Below, one piece after another: positions 1 through 9,168 of a stretch of DNA of 19,199 bases. The stretch lies in assembly GCA_003990745.1 (NCBI GenBank), contig RBNI01002230.1, forward strand, positions 1 through 19,199. The letters run 5' to 3'. Positions within the stretch are counted from its first letter, which is position 1. Each line of letters begins with the position of its first letter. Under the pieces are notes generated by a model. That model ran no database searches. It had not been told where the DNA came from and saw only the letters and a program-made list of their open reading frames with translations. The position numbers and the translations under genes are program-made. The DNA comes from Jimgerdemannia flammicorona (taxonomy: Eukaryota > Mucoromycota > Endogonomycetes > Endogonales > Endogonaceae).

Positions 1-353
1 TTTATAGTCTCTTGGACTTCTCTTTATTACTGCTGTCTATAATAATAGTAATACAATACCACCCCATCTCCTCATCCAATACCCCTCAGATCTACTCCTC
101 CCTTCTCCACTCTCCTCTGCTGGAGGATAACTCAGTCACCCACCACCTGAATCCTCCCACCACTTTTCTGGGATATACACTGTACCAACCCCCTGTGACT
201 CCCCCCACCCAACCCCCACCCTCACTACCAGCCATTCAAAATATCCAGTAATAACCATTCCCAATATACCACCCTATCCCCAACCCCAACCCACTGGCTC
301 TCCTCAAATATATGTACCCAATACCCAGCCAGCCCAACCCATATGGCCAGAGC
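1..353 (-). other. 3'UTR of the left LINE copy
   Basis: This C-rich, G-poor stretch (plus strand) follows the ORF2 stop. Its outer bases share blocks such as ATAGTC, TTGGACT and TTTATTA with 19069-19110, next to the long T run there. That marks it as the 3' end of the same LINE family. The short plus-strand open frame at 12-251 is low complexity, rich in Pro and Ser, and I do not regard it as a gene. Confidence 0.65.
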
Positions 354-2231
354 CTAACCGAGGGTCAGCCATTCATCCCCAACCCCTCCTACAAGCCTTT
401 GGCAGAGCTCTCCCCATCTCTCCTCTTCCTCTCCCTTCAGGGCTTGCAGCTTTAACCAGTCTGCAATACGACCCCAAAACACCCCCAAAACATCACACTT
501 GCCAAGCCAATGTTCAGGTGTTTGTATCACTCTCTCTTTCCATCTAACATCAAAACATTCCTCACACTCAAATGTGCCACCAGCCACCAAGTGCCCAGTC
601 CAATAGTTCAACATCACATTCTACCATAGGACCTACCACTATATCATCCATAACTTGGGGGGTAGCCATCTCATCACCCACTTGCTCCAAAGCCAGAGAC
701 CATTCCAGTCCTACTCCTCACCAATCCCAACCCTCTGCCAGGCTTCAGGCCAGAGGTCTCCACCTAAGCCCTGCAAATACTCTATTCCTTTGCCAAGCTG
801 GAAGTTCTCCACCAAAATACCTCTCAGCAGTAGCTGGTCCCATCTCCATATCTGCAGTCTCCAATTCTCCTCTCCCTTATTACTCTACCACCAAAGTTCA
901 ATTCTCCTAGCACTATCCACCACTCCCCACCAAAAGCCCTTATACCACATCCTCTTGCTTCCATCTATGGCCACTATTACAAGCAGGTCACCAGAAGCTC
1001 CATAGGGGGAATACCTGGCCTCCCACACCCTCTGTATAAGTGGCACCCACTTCTGTCCCCTCAGCTTGCTCGCCCTCCTCAGCCACCATGCTCACAAACA
1101 GTGAAGACATTTGGTAAAGTCCACCAAATCCAGCCCACCTCTTTCCACTGGTAGGGTCAGAACCTCCCATCCAATCTGACTCTGCCACTCTGCTCAGATC
1201 CACAATCTCACCATCTTCAACAGTCTCCTGACCACTCATGCTGAGAAGTCCAGATGATACCCCACATACCACAGCTTTGGCAGCCAATATATATTCAGCA
1301 TCATCACCCTTTCTGCCAAGGATATATGCTGACCACCCCATTACAATAGTACATTTCCCCACACCTAGAGTTGCTGATCCCACCAAACATGGGACAGAAG
1401 GGACCCATATACTGAAAAGTAGATCCCCAGATACTGAACTGACTCTCCTGCTGGCACTACTATCCTGATCATGTTGCCACCAATGATTCCACCACCTAGC
1501 ACTAGAGTCTCACATTTGTACCAATTGAGTTTAGTACCAGAGCCCCTCTCATACCATTCAACAGACCTTCTTAATTTCTCCACATCTGCCAATGAGCTCA
1601 GTCTAATCACCATATTATCTGCAAAGGCCCCCATCTTCCAATTTATCCTTAGAATGTCCAAACCCCCAATTCGATGCTGGATTCTATTCAGTAGGGGCTC
1701 CAGAGAGAGGGCATACAAGATGGGTGATAAAGGGTCTCCTTGTGATACCTCATGACCAAGAGAAAAGGTTACACCTCTGTGGCCATTGATGACTAATGCA
1801 GCCTGACTGTTTTCCAAAAGACCAATCAACAACCTTTGGAACCTTGGGGGAACACCAACCCATTTCAACACTCCTTCTAGCCAGACCCTTCTCACTCTAT
1901 CATATACCTTCTCCTGATCCAAAAAAACCAATCTGCTATCCACCCCTGCAGCCCGGGCTCCTTCAATCACACCATGTACCCAAGCCATCCCATCTTGGAT
2001 TAACTGGCCACTGACAAATCCTCTTTGCTCCACACCAAGTACTTGCTGAGTGATTCTCTGCAGCCTTATCACTAATATCTTTGTCACCAGTTTATGGTCC
2101 ATGTTGAGTAGCATGATTGGCCACCAGTTCTTCCCCAAAGCCTTCTCCACCCTTCAACCCTCCAAAAGCCCCCATCCCCAGTCTATACCCTCTCTCCACA
2201 TTCTGCCAGCTGAATGCCCTGGGTCTATCTG
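354..2231 (-). pseudogene. LINE ORF2 remnant: reverse transcriptase to C-terminal CCHC finger
   Basis: ORF2 of a LINE nicks DNA and copies the element RNA at the target. Here only the RT and C-terminal part remain. The open stretch 1365-2150 shows, in order, NWWPIMLLN (NWRPI-like), RGFVSGQ, LVFLDQEKVYDRV (catalytic-Asp block A, usually FxDxxKAFD), SQGDPLSPILYALSLEPLL, and GAFADNMVI in place of the usual A(Y/F)ADD catalytic box. The same frame continues past stops with ISLAERV and PVERGGLDLV (about 1130-1340), typical of the region after RT. It ends with a CCHC finger, CEEC followed by HWLGKC, in the open stretch 354-617, stop TAG at 354-356. There is no net frameshift over about 1.8 kb, but several stops and the D-to-N change in the catalytic box make it dead. 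Family assignment to RT of a fungal LINE is firm; the clade name is tentative. Confidence 0.85.
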
Positions 2232-2381
2232 ACCCAGTATACTTATTGAAACTCTTGCTCAATGATATTTTTATAGTATCTTTTCTCTGAGTTGTATCAA
2301 AAAACCATTGCTTGAAGTTGGTGTAATGTAAATTGTATACAGATAAGGTGCATAGTATTTTACCTTTATATAGTAAACATA
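2232..2381. other. Unassigned spacer between LINE and palindrome
   Basis: This is 150 bases without a supportable gene or RNA. It lies between the last recognisable LINE sequence and the TA dinucleotide (2380-2381) at the edge of the palindromic element. It may be old LINE 5' sequence or the original genomic DNA. Confidence 0.5.
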
Positions 2382-2598
2382 TAGTGAAGGACAAAAATGG
2401 ACTAATGTTATATAATTATTACTTTATAAATTTATTATAATTTAAATATAAATATTATTAAATTGATATTTTAGCCAATAATAAAGTAATTATGTACTTT
2501 TTAGAAAATATAAAATTTATCTATATTTGGTAAATTAATTACATAATTATTACTATTTAAAGTTAAATTAATCATTGGTCCATTTTTGTCTCTCACTG
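2382..2598 (+). repeat. 217-bp MITE-like unit, left copy
   Basis: It starts TAGTGAAGGACAAAAATGG and ends with CCATTTTTGTCTCTCACTG, giving near-identical terminal inverted repeats of about 19 bp. The interior is AT-rich and non-coding. It is the reverse complement, with scattered substitutions, of 3581-3797. The outer side is TA; the inner side is TT. Confidence 0.85.
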
Positions 2599-3580
2599 TT
2601 GTCTTAATGTTCTTATGCCATAATTCATTTTATAATAAAGCTAAATATTTAAAAAATTTTCCATATATTTATTTTAATACCCTCTACCTCTTTATACCAT
2701 TTTAACTTCTTTTAAATAATAAAAAGATTGTCTACTAATATCTGAAACCATATCATCAGTAAGTTGAAGTCTGGTAAGAAAAACCAACAAATTGCATAAC
2801 AAATAGGAGTTGGTATGGCAACCATGAAATATATATAAAAGGCAGAGTGCATTGATATTGAAAAGCATGAAACGAGACTACCTGTATAAGCTTTCTGTTC
2901 ACAATGAGATATGGGTTGTTCATCAATGAGGCATTAGTCATTCGTCAGGTGACAATGGGTAAGGCAGATAATAGCAAAACAACTTAAAGATGATAGCAAA
3001 GATGACAGCGAAATGTGCATTAGCGTTAGCCCTATGATGATGGTATTTGTGTGAAAAAAAATCAGGAAAAATGTTCGAGCCACCTCACATGAGTGGTTCG
3101 GTCAAATTCAGGTAGTATATAACATACCACGGTATCCAATAAGTGATCATCATAGGACTAATGCTAAGCCATCATCTTTGCCATCATCTTTAAGTTGTTT
3201 TGCCATATCTGCCTTACCCATCGTCATCTGACAAATGACTCATGCCTCATTGATGAATGACCCATGCCTCATTGCAAATGGAAAGCTTATGTAGGCAACC
3301 TCATTTCATATGCTTTTCAATGTCAACGCACTCTGCCATTCATATATATTTCATGGTTGCCATACCAATCCCTATTTGTTATGCAATTTATTGGTTTTTC
3401 TTACCAGACTTCAACTCACTAATAATATGGTTTCAGATATCAGTAGATAACCTTTTTATCATTTAAAAGAAGTTAAAATGGTATAGAGAGGTAGAGGATA
3501 TCAAAATAAATAAATGGAAAAAATTTTAAATATTTAGCTTTATTATAAAATAAATTATAGTATAAAGAATATTAAAATAA

Positions 3581-3797
3581 TAGTGAGGGACAAAAATGGA
3601 CCAATGATTAATTTAACTTTAAATAGTAATAACTGTGTAATTAATTTATCAAATATAGATAAATTTTATATTTTCTAAAAGATATATAATTATTTTATTA
3701 TTGGCTAAAATATCAATTTAATAATATTTATATTTAAATTATAATAAATTTATAAAATAATAATTATATAATATTGTTCCATTTTTGTCTCTCACTG
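3581..3797 (-). repeat. 217-bp MITE-like unit, right inverted copy
   Basis: Same unit as 2382-2598 but inverted and exactly the same length. Both ends carry the GTGAGRGACAAAAATGG terminal repeat. It is flanked outside by TA (3798-3799) and inside by AA. The two copies differ at only a handful of positions, mostly transitions. Confidence 0.85.
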
Positions 3798-3803
3798 TAT
3801 GTC

Positions 3804-3945
3804 AAATTTTATTAAATTTAGATATATTTTTAACTTGGATTGGGTCAGATCTACATTCTTTCAAAATATATTATAACTTTTTCAAAAAATGTAAACCTGA
3901 CTCAATCTGAGTTAAAAATATCTTATATTTTTATAAAAATTAGCC
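3804..3945. repeat. Small AT-rich palindrome
   Basis: The left arm (about 3805-3857, containing TTTTTAACTTGGATTGGGTC) pairs with the right arm (about 3885-3940, containing GACTCAATCTGAGTTAAAAA) as an imperfect inverted repeat with a loop of roughly 25 bp. It lies directly beside the larger palindrome and is separate from it in sequence. It is non-coding and may be another foldback or MITE remnant. Confidence 0.6.
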
Positions 3946-3987
3946 AAAATATATAAAATTTGATATAAATATTCAATATATATATAA

Positions 3988-5360
3988 TGTAACATACCTG
4001 GCTCAATGGAGGCAAATTACAAGATTGGGGGTTGATGTAGTTTGACTTAAGCCCCCAGTTACTTTGTCAAAAAGCAACAAAATATTCTTAGATTCCTGAG
4101 GTCCTTGGTTTTTAGCAGTATAATAGTCAAAGCTGGATATCTGCGAGTGATTTGTATATCAATTTCCTAATTGGGATAGTTCTCTGGGTGTAGCAGCGAT
4201 TTATATGTGAATGGGTTTCCTTCTTGGGTCAACTGGGAATAGTGGAATTTGTATAGTATGACGATCTTGTACATAATGGTCTGGCAATTTAGCAGTTCTC
4301 CTTCTTGGGTGGTAGGTGATTTCTTTGTATAGTATGACAAGTTTTCAAAAGTATGTAATTTCTGGCAGATGGCTTGATTTGGCGCAGCTTCTCTGAAACA
4401 GCAGCTTACTGGGAATTATACTGGTGGTGGATAACTCAATAACTCAGGCTCACTGGGAACAACGAATAACTCGGATGTCACAGATTCTTCCTAAATTAGC
4501 AGCTTTAACTGGAAATACAATGGCACAGATTCTTCCTGAATCAGTGGAGTTCTCTGGGAATACAGATAACTTGGAAATGGTGGCGATGCAGATTCTTCTG
4601 AATTGGCAGGTTCTCTGGGAATACTACTCAGATGGTGCAGATTCTTTCTGAATCAGTGGCTTCAACTGGGAATTAACTTGGATTCTTGGTAAGTTATGTC
4701 AAAGACTGACTTTGTTTGCATGGGGTTACATCATAGACTGGCTCCACTGCGAAGTTGCATCAGAAAGACTGGCTTGTGGCAAGAATGGTGACAAATAATT
4801 GAGTTCTTCAGGCTTATCTGGCAAGCATACCAATAGTACAGCTTATTCCTTAAGTAGCAGGTTTCTCTTCAAAAGGTGGCGAAGTTCTTTACTTGAACTT
4901 GGTGGCAAAATTGGCTTTGTATCGGAAAGTGGACTGGAGTGGGAAAAGGGGACCAATGCTCACAATCTCCTAATAGTGGCTGTAGAGTTCCTCTCAAAGT
5001 GTGGTAGGCAGACTTGACTTTTGCTTTTGGATTCAATTTCGGACTGAGGTTTATTCACTCTTGTCTCTGGGGTAATTTATACAAATTGGTTGCTATCTGG
5101 TTACTATATGGCTAACTATAGATTTACTACTTCTGGTAATACTTGGGTGTGTTCTCTAGGTACAGGTGTATCTACAGGACATGAGTGTGTCTTCAGGATA
5201 CAGATAAACAATCCTGATCTGGTGTCTCAGCTAATTATAAGTGTGGCAGGCATGGGTAACTATGATATACTGGAAGTCACATCATGCTGAGTAAGTATGC
5301 TAATTGTTCACATTATCTGGCTAAGTTATAATTTGGGTAGTACGTTTTTGGTCTGTTACA
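3988..5360 (-). repeat. 3' LTR of G-minus (1373 bp)
   Basis: The left edge TGTAACATACCTGGCTCAAT matches, with transitions only over the first 100 bases, the sequence starting at 18941 beyond gag, which defines one LTR end. The right edge GTCTGTTACA gives the inverse of the TGTAACA start and lies next to a purine tract (minus strand) at 5361-5372. It is long for a gypsy LTR. The interior contains a degenerate tandem repeat (4481-4675) and several open frames of 66-75 codons with no protein-like character. The right edge is inferred from the terminal inverted repeat and the purine tract, because the other LTR is incomplete here. Confidence 0.75.
4481..4675. repeat. Degenerate tandem repeat inside the LTR
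   Basis: The phrase CAGATTCTTCCTGAATCAGT, or a close variant, starts at about 4481, 4525, 4589 and 4638. Each copy is followed by a variant of TTCTCTGGGAATAC. Spacing is uneven, about 44, 64 and 49 bases. Weaker variants of CTGGGAAT occur further left in the LTR. Confidence 0.6.
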
Positions 5361-5372
5361 TCAGCCCCTACT
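5361..5372 (-). promoter_or_regulatory. Putative polypurine tract of G-minus
   Basis: On the minus strand this reads AGTAGGGGCTGA and abuts the inferred LTR start TGTAAC. That is where plus-strand DNA synthesis would be primed. The tract is short and not pure purine. Confidence 0.45.
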
Positions 5373-5399
5373 GAAGGGTAGTCTGTCCCAGACTATTCT

Positions 5400-8300
5400 T
5401 CAGTCATCATTCCAATAGGCATAAGCAGCTTCTGCATCTATACTGGTTCCATCATCATTATCTGAGCTGTGGTCACTCCATTCCAGGGGCTCTTCTTCTT
5501 TCTCGGAAAATAGGATCTTGACTTGGTGAATAATACTGAGATAGGTGAGCAGTGTCATCCTTTGGAGGTCATTCAGAGAGAACTGGGCCTGGACTAAGGC
5601 AGAAGGATTTCATTTGTATATTGTATATAGTCTGTCTGCAGCAGTAATATTCCTTTTGTTTAGGCCAGTGGTATTATGGACATAGGCTAGGTCTGAGAGA
5701 GGAAGATTCTGCAATTGTTCTCCAATTACATAGTATGCCTGCAGCTGGTGGACCTGAAGTAGCCTTTCAGCCAAGGTGAGGTTCTCTTGATGAACTCAGA
5801 TTCTCTGAAGATATATTCCATTGGGTTCCCGGAACTGAGGCAAGGGAACTGGTAGGGCTTGGAGGGAACTGAGGACAAGAGTTTGGAGGCGGTTGTCAAT
5901 TCTCTAGTTCATAGTGTGAAGAGAGGTATATCTTGAGGCAATTGATGTATACTGGTGTCTTCAGGGTTCATCCATCCATGCTTCTTAAATAGATGCTGGT
6001 TCCTCTAATGTTATACATAAGATAAGGTCCTTCCCATTTGGGCTCCAGTTTGGCAGCAAAGTTTGTTTCAATCATACTTCTCCAAACTAGTACTTGATCT
6101 CCAATCTTGATCTCCTAATCCTTCTGTCTTTGGTCATAGTACTTCTTTTGTCTTTCTTGGGCTTTGATAATCTGATCTTGGGCCTGATTATATAACTGTT
6201 CTGTCTTCTTGAGAAGATCTCCGAGGTTCTCATGGTCAGCAGTCCTTGTTTCCTTGGCAAACATCATTTCAAATGGCTTTTGTTTGGTTGAGGCAGCAGG
6301 AGTGTTCTGAATTTCCCATAGAATCTCAGGTAAGCAGAGGTCCTAATTGGTAGAATTGACTCAGGCAAGTTCTTTCTTGATGGTCTGGTTCATTCTTTCT
6401 GTCATGCCATTGGTCTGGGGATGGTATGATGTGGTCTGTTTGAGATATATCTTGTGAATTTGAGCATAACTTGTGATTATATTGTTGACAAATTCTGTGC
6501 CTCAGTCAGAGATGAGTTCTTCTGGGGGTCCATATCTGAGTGTGAGTCTATGGAGAAGGCCTACAATGGTTAGGGCATCCATGATTTCTATTGGGAAAGC
6601 CTCAGGCCACTTGGTCAGATATTCCACAAATACAAGGATGTATTTGTTCCTTCTTGGTATAACTGGTAGAGGTCCAATTACATCTACTCCCCATCTTTGA
6701 AAGATGTGAGTGGGTGGGGGAATCAGTTGCAGAGGGACTTGATAGTTCTTCTTTCCTTGGTACTTCTGGCAGATGTTACATTTCTGAATGATGTCTCAGA
6801 CTTGGGTTCTAAGGTAGGGCCAATGTTGATATTGTTTTTGAATCTTGTCTTCTATGGTTGTCTGTCCTTGGTGGGCTTTCTGATATTCTTGTCGGATGAG
6901 ATCTTCTTATTCCTTGATGGTCTGAGGAGCTTCCTTTAGGGTGTAGTTCCTCAGGACACCCTTCTTCTGGTTCATTAGGGCTGGTGGGAAAGTACATCAA
7001 CATTGTTGTGGGCTTTCTCTGCTTTGTGGATAATGGTGATTTTGTAATCCTGAAGGATAAGAATCTAGTAGGCTAGGATTCCAGTGGGTTCCTTGCAGTT
7101 GAATAGCTATTTGAGGGCTGCATAGTCTGTGATCAGGGTGAACTTTTTTCTGATGAGGTAATGCTTGAACAGGGTGACTGTCCATATAACTGCAAGGCAT
7201 TCCAGTTTGGTGCTACCATAGTTCATCTACTGCTAGTTGGTAGCTCTGCTTGCATAAGCTATCACATAGTACTGTTGATCAGGTCCTTCTTGGGACAGAA
7301 CTACTCTGAGGCCATCTTTAGAAGCATCTGTATATAAGATGAATGGCTTCTGTAGATTGGGGCACACAAGGATTAGTGCTATAGTCATGTAGTTTTTGAG
7401 TTCCCTGAAGGCTTTTTCTTATGTTTCTGTCCATTTAAATGGTACTCCTTTCTTAAGAAGGATTCGGATTGGAGCAGTGATTTGGGCAAAGTCTTTGATA
7501 AACCTTCTGTAGTAGGATACTAGTATCAGGAATGATAGTGTTTCCTTCAGAGTTTTGGGTACTGGTCAATTGTTGATCTTCTCAGTTTTCTTTGGGTCTA
7601 TATGGGTTCCTTCTTTTGAAACTATGAATCCAAGGAATTCAAGTTTCTGTTTCCCAAAGTAGCATTTCTTTACATTCAATCTCAAGTGGTTCTTGCAAGT
7701 GAGCTTGAAGAATTCCTCTAGGTAGTGTAGGTATTCTTTGAAATTTTCTGAATAGATGTTGGAATCATCCATGTATACAATCAGACAGTAGTAGATCAGA
7801 GGAGCATAGACTGAATTCATCATCCTCTGGAAGGTGGGGGGTACATTGCAAAGTCCAAATAGCATTCAGAGGTATTCAAACAGTTTTCCTAGGGTAAGGA
7901 AGGCTATCTTTTGAATATATTTGGGATCCATGGGGATCTCATGGAATCCTGTGAAGAGGTCCATACTGCTGAAGTATCTGGTATCTTGTAACTGGTCCAA
8001 AAAGTCATCGATTCTGGGCAAAGGATAAGCATCCTTCTTAGTGACTGATTTGAGTTTCCTGTAATCCACACAAAGTCTCCATCCTCCTTTCTTTGATATA
8101 ATAAGTATAGGGCTAGCCCAGGAGCTGGTAGAGGGTTGGATGACTTTATTGTCTAAGAGTTCTTGGATGTGCTCCTTTTCGAATGTTTTCAAGTAATGGG
8201 GTATTCTATAGGATTTCTGCCAGATGGGTGTTGCATTTTCTATATTTATGCTGTGATGGTATAATGGATTGTATGGCAGGTTGCCATAATCGGTAGTGAA

Positions 8301-8438
8301 GATATCTTGATATTTGTTGAGGAGTTCTACCAGTTATTGCTGTTGTTGAGGTGTCAATTCTTCTCCAATGTTGGTGGAAGGCTTCACTGTCTCCTGGTCA
8401 CAGAGGGGCCTTTCCTTTCTTCTGGGACCTGTTGCCAT
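5400..8438 (-). pseudogene. pol: G-minus pol: reverse transcriptase, RNase H, integrase
   Basis: One frame of about 1012 codons runs from ATG at 8436-8438 to TGA at 5400-5402 with no net frameshift but many internal stops. The start reads MATGPRRKE and is followed by the usual pre-RT segment. RT covers about 8190-7570: IDDFLDQL, FSSMDLFTGFHEI, GLCNVPPTFQRMM and the catalytic YMDD near 7764-7775, then LGFIVSKEG. RNase H (about 7470-7000) keeps YTDASKDG, the Glu block LECLAVIW and TDYAAL. Integrase (about 6950-5990) has a zinc-binding part with CNICQ, then DVIGPLP, LISD followed by a stop where Arg is usual, and HPQTNGMTERMN. The acidic C-terminus ends YAYWNDD. Stops stand mostly where Arg, Gln or Trp codons are expected (for example a TGA in NN-stop-PVPKT, normally Trp), pointing to transitions. 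It cannot yield a full enzyme. Confidence 0.88.
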
Positions 8439-9168
8439 TTCCTGATAGGTTTAGTTTATAAACTTCCCTATGAGTTCAGTTGAGAAAAGGCACCAGATGT
8501 CCTATGATGGTTCCTTTTGGCAAGATGATGGTCTCCCAACTTTGGTTGGTTGCTCAGGAGTGTACTGGGTTCATCTTGTCAGAGAATGTATGTCCCTCTA
8601 TGTCCAGGTGTGGGATATCTTCCTTGGGTTCAAAGAAAAGGTTTCTGGGGTCAGGTGGTGCAAAGATTTCGAAGGCAGTTTGTTCTCTGGGCTCCAGGAT
8701 GAGATTCTTGTGCAGTCTGACTGGTTGCTGGTACACTTGCTGGGGAACATTCCTCTTGAGGTGATTGACTTGAAGGAGATGTACCTCCTTTCTGTCTAAA
8801 CTTCCAAATCTCTTAGCTTGTCTTGTTCCTTCAGTTAGTTCAGAGACTTCCTGTAACTATGGGGTCTTGACCTTCATGAAGACTGCTTGGGCAATCTTCT
8901 GTCCTCTAATGATTCAGTGCCATTCTATACTGCTGTTGTGTAGGATAACCTTGATTTTGCCTGTATATCCAGGGTCAATAGTCCCTCCTTCTATAGTTAT
9001 CCCTTGTCTGGCAAGTCCAGACCTTGAGGTCAGTTAAATATAAGCTCCTTGGGGTGACTGCATGGCTAATCTGGTTCTGACCATGAAGGTTTTTCCAGGC
9101 TTGATAGATTCATCCTCCAGGCTGTAAAGATCATATCCTACATCCTCTGGGTGGGCTTTGGTCGGAGT
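8398..9168 (-). pseudogene. G-minus dUTPase domain and C-terminal extension
   Basis: dUTPase converts dUTP to dUMP and pyrophosphate, limiting uracil in cDNA. All five motifs of the trimeric family are visible: GYDLYS (I), SRSGLA (II), GGTIDPGYTG with the catalytic Asp (III), RGQKIAQAV (IV) and RFGSLD (V), spanning about 9168-8788. A TAA follows GAYI before motif II, and further stops occur. A segment without a recognised domain, containing LILEPREQTAFEIF and PKGTIIGHLVPF, follows to the TGA at 8398-8400. This frame overlaps the pol start by 41 bases, with pol in the +1 frame. The upstream linker is in a different frame, so the join near 9140-9170 is either a second frame change in expression or an indel. 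The location between protease and RT differs from that in G-plus. Confidence 0.85.

Larger units (their letters stand above)
1..2231 (-). mobile_element. 5'-truncated Tad1/L1-like LINE (non-LTR retrotransposon)
   Basis: A single minus-strand frame, interrupted by stops, carries reverse transcriptase motifs, a downstream connection region and a C-terminal CCHC finger, followed by about 353 bases of 3'UTR reaching the window edge. The first bases match, imperfectly, the sequence that follows the T22 run at 19047-19068, so the poly(A) end of this copy should lie just left of base 1. No endonuclease domain, ORF1 or RT N-terminus is present. Recognisable homology stops near 2150-2231, as expected for a copy that aborted during target-primed reverse transcription. 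The exact 5' junction and target duplication cannot be set from this window. Confidence 0.85.
2382..3797. mobile_element. Palindromic foldback/MITE composite, TA-flanked
   Basis: The left half (2382 to about 3045) and right half (about 3146-3797) are imperfect reverse complements over roughly 650 bp, with a loop of about 100 bp. The outer termini read YAGTGARRGACAAAAATGG, and both outer sides are flanked by TA (2380-2381 and 3798-3799), as expected for the Tc1/mariner target TA. The outermost 217 bp of each arm (2382-2598, 3581-3797) themselves begin and end with the same terminal inverted repeat, so each looks like a complete small MITE. There is no transposase; the short frames on the two arms are mirror copies of one another and are not genes. 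The sequence is AT-rich, unlike the flanking retroelements. The RNA would form a very long hairpin. Either one foldback element or two inverted MITEs with a duplicated inner segment would explain it. Confidence 0.85.

Noticed and set aside
12..1755. Plus-strand open frames across 12-251, 572-1005, 1238-1468 and 1471-1755
   Set aside because: They are antisense to the LINE ORF2 and its C-rich 3'UTR, rich in Pro and Ser, with no domain. The minus frame carries the RT motifs.
2756..3466. Open frames at 2756-2941 (minus) and 3257-3466 (plus) with similar hydrophobic peptides
   Set aside because: They are the two arms of the same palindrome read on opposite strands. Their similarity follows from the inverted repeat, and no known domain is seen.
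4424..5290. Short plus frames inside the G-minus LTR
   Set aside because: They are 66-75 codons, partly made of the tandem repeat, without recognisable protein features.
5379..5395. Small hairpin TAGTCTG-TCC-CAGACTA near the G-minus pol end
   Set aside because: A 7-bp stem near the pol end is too short to support a function; it may be chance.
6473..6939. Plus-strand frames opposite the G-minus integrase and RNase H
   Set aside because: These are shadows of the minus pol frame, which carries the integrase motifs.
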